Origin: Emergomyces orientalis
Lineage: Eukaryota; Ascomycota; Eurotiomycetes; Onygenales; Ajellomycetaceae
Assembly (NCBI GenBank): GCA_002110485.1
Contig: MOWL01000025.1
Location: 744,001 to 808,000, forward strand
DNA length: 64,000 nt
Direction: 5' to 3'
Below the pieces are notes generated by a model. It had not been told where the DNA came from. It saw only the letters and a program-made list of their open reading frames with translations, and ran no database searches. Shown here in pieces: positions 61,259-64,000 of the stretch; position 1 is the stretch's first letter, and each line of letters begins with the position of its first letter. The translations under genes and the position numbers were made by a program.

Positions 61259-62878
61259 ATGATAGGAATCTGGCTGGATTCAAAACTCAATTTTAAATCT
61301 CATATTCAAAAAAGAATGGCTCAAGCTGAAAGAGTTTTAAATAGTATAATACAACTTTCTAATACTGAAAGGGGTTTATCATTTCAAGCTATGAGACAGC
61401 TATACATTGCATGTATAGCATCTATTTCTGATTATGGTGTTCAGATATGGTGGAAGAACCAGAAACACTTCATAGATAAGTTTCAAAAATTGCAGAATAC
61501 AGCTTTAAGAAGAATTCTGGGAGCTTTCAAAACCTCTCCATGTAGAGCTATGGAAATAGAAGCTTCTATATCACCTCCTGAAATAAGATTTGAGAAGATA
61601 TGCAAGAATTATGCACTGAGAATCATGAAAATGCCAGATATTCATTCAATTAGAAAAAGAATATCTACATCTTATCCTCCAATTCAATCTGGAAATGACT
61701 TAGATTGGAATAGATATCTAGATTGGAATGAAAGTCAAGAAAATCAAGAAAATGAGAGAAATAGAAAAAAAATCCCTTCTCAACTATATAGAGTATGCTC
61801 AATGATTAAAAATGAGTTCTCCTCATTAAATATTGAAAAGATTGAACACAAAAAGCTATATCCATGGAAAGAAAAACTAGGCTCAATGATTTCAATTGAA
61901 ATAAGCGCATTATCAAAACCAGAAGAAGCTGAGAATCATAGAAGAATAATAGAGAAAATTGATTTTAAAAAGTCAATTCTAATCTATTCAGATGGTTCAA
62001 TGAATGAAAATAAAGGCCTAGGAGCTGGAATAGCATATACAGAAGATAATTACAAATATACATCAGATTCATGGAATATTGGAAATGAATGTGAAGTATT
62101 TGATGCTGAATTATATGCTATTATGAAAGCTTTTAAACTGATAGAAATAAAAGCTTCAAAAAGAAAAGATATGAAAGAAGCATGGATTTTTTCAGATAGT
62201 CAAGCAGCTTTGAAAAGAATTCAAAAAAATGAAATTCATAATGGTCAAATGAATATAGAAGTAATTCTAAAGATATGCAAAAGAATTCAATTAAAATATA
62301 AGACAAAGATATATCTGAGCTGGGTTCCTGCTCATATAAATATACATGGAAATGAGCTTGCTGATGAAGCAGCAAAGAAAGGAACAGAACTAAATATTGC
62401 AAGTTCAAAAATAGTTTCATGGTCTTTTATTAAAAGAAAGATAAAAGAGAATTGCTTAGAAAAATGGCATAAAATATGGAAAAAACAAAGAAAAAGTCCT
62501 CACTATCTTAGATTTGAAACTAAACCTAAATGGAAATCATGCTCTATTAAGTGCAAGAAGAAGCTTTTCTCCTCAATCATTCAATTGAAACTAGGTCATG
62601 GCTATTTCAAATCTTATTTGAAAAGAATATCTGATATTGAAAGTGAAAATTGTGAATATTGTGACTCTCTTGAAGACCCAGAACATATCTTAATGAATTG
62701 CTCATTAAATCAAGAACTTAGAGCTGAACTGAGATATAAATATAAGCTGAGAGAAATGAATATGAAACTACTATTTTCAACTGAAATAGGCAGTCAATAT
62801 TTAATTGATTTTCTCAATGAAACTCAAATAGCTACTAGAAATCAATTCTATTTCAAAGATGAAAATATAAATGAATGA
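61259..62878 (+). CDS. LINE (non-LTR) polyprotein C-terminal part: end of RT, RNase H, zinc knuckle
   Basis: An intact 539-codon frame. It opens with GIWLDSKLNFKSHI, the end of a LINE reverse transcriptase (thumb/connection), so the catalytic RT and the endonuclease are missing: a 5'-truncated copy. The RNase H domain has its acidic set: D245 (SDGS), E284 (DAELYAI), D313 (FSDSQAAL) and the H-N-ELAD block with D369 (WVPAHINIHGNELADEAAKK). A CCHC-like motif follows (Cys465, Cys468, His476, Cys481). Codon use is extremely A/T-ending, yet no stop or frameshift interrupts it. Function in place is unlikely without the RT; it may only reflect a young insertion. It resembles Tad-like or I-type fungal LINEs. 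Confidence 0.88.
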   Translation: MIGIWLDSKLNFKSHIQKRMAQAERVLNSIIQLSNTERGLSFQAMRQLYIACIASISDYGVQIWWKNQKHFIDKFQKLQNTALRRILGAFKTSPCRAMEIEASISPPEIRFEKICKNYALRIMKMPDIHSIRKRISTSYPPIQSGNDLDWNRYLDWNESQENQENERNRKKIPSQLYRVCSMIKNEFSSLNIEKIEHKKLYPWKEKLGSMISIEISALSKPEEAENHRRIIEKIDFKKSILIYSDGSMNENKGLGAGIAYTEDNYKYTSDSWNIGNECEVFDAELYAIMKAFKLIEIKASKRKDMKEAWIFSDSQAALKRIQKNEIHNGQMNIEVILKICKRIQLKYKTKIYLSWVPAHINIHGNELADEAAKKGTELNIASSKIVSWSFIKRKIKENCLEKWHKIWKKQRKSPHYLRFETKPKWKSCSIKCKKKLFSSIIQLKLGHGYFKSYLKRISDIESENCEYCDSLEDPEHILMNCSLNQELRAELRYKYKLREMNMKLLFSTEIGSQYLIDFLNETQIATRNQFYFKDENINE

Positions 62879-63104
62879 GAATCTGAAATATTCTTTATAA
62901 AAACTGCTAGATATTATATAATATCTCACTATTTCTTTTGTGTTAGAGTCTGTCTTTTATTTCCTTTGTATTCATGTCATGAGTTATTTTGTCTATCATT
63001 AATTTATTTTCTTTGTAATCACTTGAAAATTATATGAAAAAAAGAGAATATAAATAATCTTCAAAGATATTTATAAATAAATAAATAAAAAAAAGAAAAA
63101 TCAA
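61259..63104 (+). mobile_element. 5'-truncated LINE retrotransposon copy
   Basis: The element spans the truncated reading frame plus about 220 bp of 3' UTR, ending in an A/T tail (repeats of AAAT and an A-rich run at 63070-63104). The left limit coincides with the first codon of recognisable RT. No target-site duplication was found by eye at these borders, so both ends are approximate. Confidence 0.7.
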
Positions 63105-64000
63105 TTTGCTGACTATTCTGGGCTGGAATTCAAGTATTGCAAGTGCTATTTGTTTGAAGAAAAAATGTATAGTAATTAGTGTTAAAGTTAGAAAAATCCT
63201 GAGACTCTTTGAGTCTCAGGTAGATATCATAGTCTCTGACTGCATATATATCTATAATTGAAGAATAATAATAATAATAGTAAAATATATGAGATTAATT
63301 TGAATAGAAAAGGAAATCTATTTAGTATTAATTTATATTGATATTTCAGGAATACAATCTTGATTTGAGGTGGAGCCTATTTCAAGCAGAAATTTTGAGA
63401 AGCTTTTTAAATTGAAAAAGACAAAATTTGCAAGAGTTAGAGTGTTTTTCTTGATTTAGCTCTGAGTAAATAAATCAAGAAAAATTCTACACAAATTCAT
63501 ATTTCTTTACTTCAGTGACTGATTCAGTTTTTGAAAATAATCTCAATTTTGAGCTGCATACTTGATATGTGGGGAGAAGTTTAGAATATTAAATATTTCT
63601 GAATAGTTTTTATCAATTTCTCTGCAAAAAATTGATTTATTTTGTCAGTTTTTCTTTCAAAAACTGTCATTTCAATTGAATAATTTATTATTCATTAAAA
63701 TCAATTCTTTTCTCTTCATTTTATAGCACAAGAAAGAAGTCTGTGAAGATTTAATTGATTTATCTTTAAAAATCAATATTAGTTTATTAGATTCTCTTGA
63801 AAAATCTAATCTAGATACTATTTCTAGTAGAAAAAATAGCAAAAATCTGAGAATACTATTTAATTTGACTAATTATCTAATATACTCAAAGAAATCATGA
63901 ATAACTCATCTCAATCTGTGAACATGATGACTTCATGCAAAAATAGAAATAATTTCATAGAAACTGTTTCTGAAATTGAGATTTTGAAGAAAAGAAAAAA
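63105..64000. other. AT-rich sequence at the right edge, unassigned
   Basis: About 0.9 kb of AT-rich DNA without a readable gene, probably more degraded transposon. Includes the hairpin at 63198-63220. Confidence 0.4.
63198..63220. repeat. Perfect inverted repeat: 10-bp arms, 3-nt loop
   Basis: CCTGAGACTC, then TTT, then GAGTCTCAGG. It is one of the few GC-containing words in the surrounding AT-rich DNA. Confidence 0.85.

Larger units (their letters stand above)
58905..64000. other. AT-rich transposon block (isochore-like), extends beyond window
   Basis: Base composition changes abruptly just after the C-terminal relics at about 58.9 kb: from there to the right edge nearly every line is dominated by A and T. 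The block contains a scarred Gypsy element, a truncated LINE and no host gene. Such GC-poor, RIP-affected blocks alternate with gene-bearing GC-equilibrated DNA in several Onygenales genomes. Confidence 0.85.

Noticed and set aside
1..64000. CRISPR arrays, prokaryotic operons or prophage
   Set aside because: Spliced eukaryotic genes throughout and no regularly spaced repeats; not applicable.

Overview
The window reads as nuclear DNA of a filamentous ascomycete. Genes carry many short GT-AG introns (several with a CTAAC-type branch site), neighbours are unrelated, and the conserved proteins are clearly ascomycete. Proteins that look like Onygenales/Eurotiomycetes versions, plus an abrupt change into AT-rich, transposon-filled DNA at about 58.9 kb, suggest an ajellomycetacean fungus (Blastomyces/Emmonsia/Histoplasma group). 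The order-level placement is inference. All exon joins were made by hand from reading frame, splice signals and family knowledge.

Left part, 1-13.4 kb: the 3' part of VAC14 (PI(3,5)P2 scaffold); a small unlisted-looking 86-residue protein gene; then ATM1 (mitochondrial ABC exporter) and AIM24 (mitochondrial), which diverge from a shared 0.5-kb promoter; then a hemerythrin-like HHE protein. 13.4-19.4 kb is gene-poor and holds a decayed ubiquitin C-terminal hydrolase. 19.4-33.2 kb: a monocarboxylate-type MFS transporter, a kinesin with a C-terminal helix-hairpin-helix tail, an SDR oxidoreductase, a second HHE gene paralogous to the first, and SEC24 (COPII). A tRNA-Pro(CGG) with a 30-nt intron lies at 33.8 kb, followed by 3.9 kb without a recognisable gene, then the Fus3/Kss1-type MAP kinase.

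39.2-53.6 kb: a hypothetical protein with an F-box-like start and polyQ, HEM4 (uroporphyrinogen-III synthase), the NDUFA9-like complex I subunit (nine exons, one of 14 nt), a broken gene of an uncharacterised ascomycete family, and a three-gene group: MFS transporter, Zn2Cys6 regulator, and N,N-dimethylformamidase-like enzyme. The group looks like a small uptake/regulation/hydrolysis module for an amide.

53.6-58.9 kb is accessory, rich in small tandem repeats and relics (STAND N-terminal domain, ferric-reductase-like membrane fragment). From about 58.9 kb to the end the DNA is strongly AT-rich: a Ty3/Gypsy gag relic with a RIP-like pattern of stop codons, then a 5'-truncated LINE whose RNase H reading frame is intact. 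I found no clear candidate for an entirely new system. The most noteworthy items are the amide-catabolism-like trio, the decayed UCH and STAND genes, the contrast between RIP-scarred Gypsy and intact LINE, and the palindromic tRNA intron.
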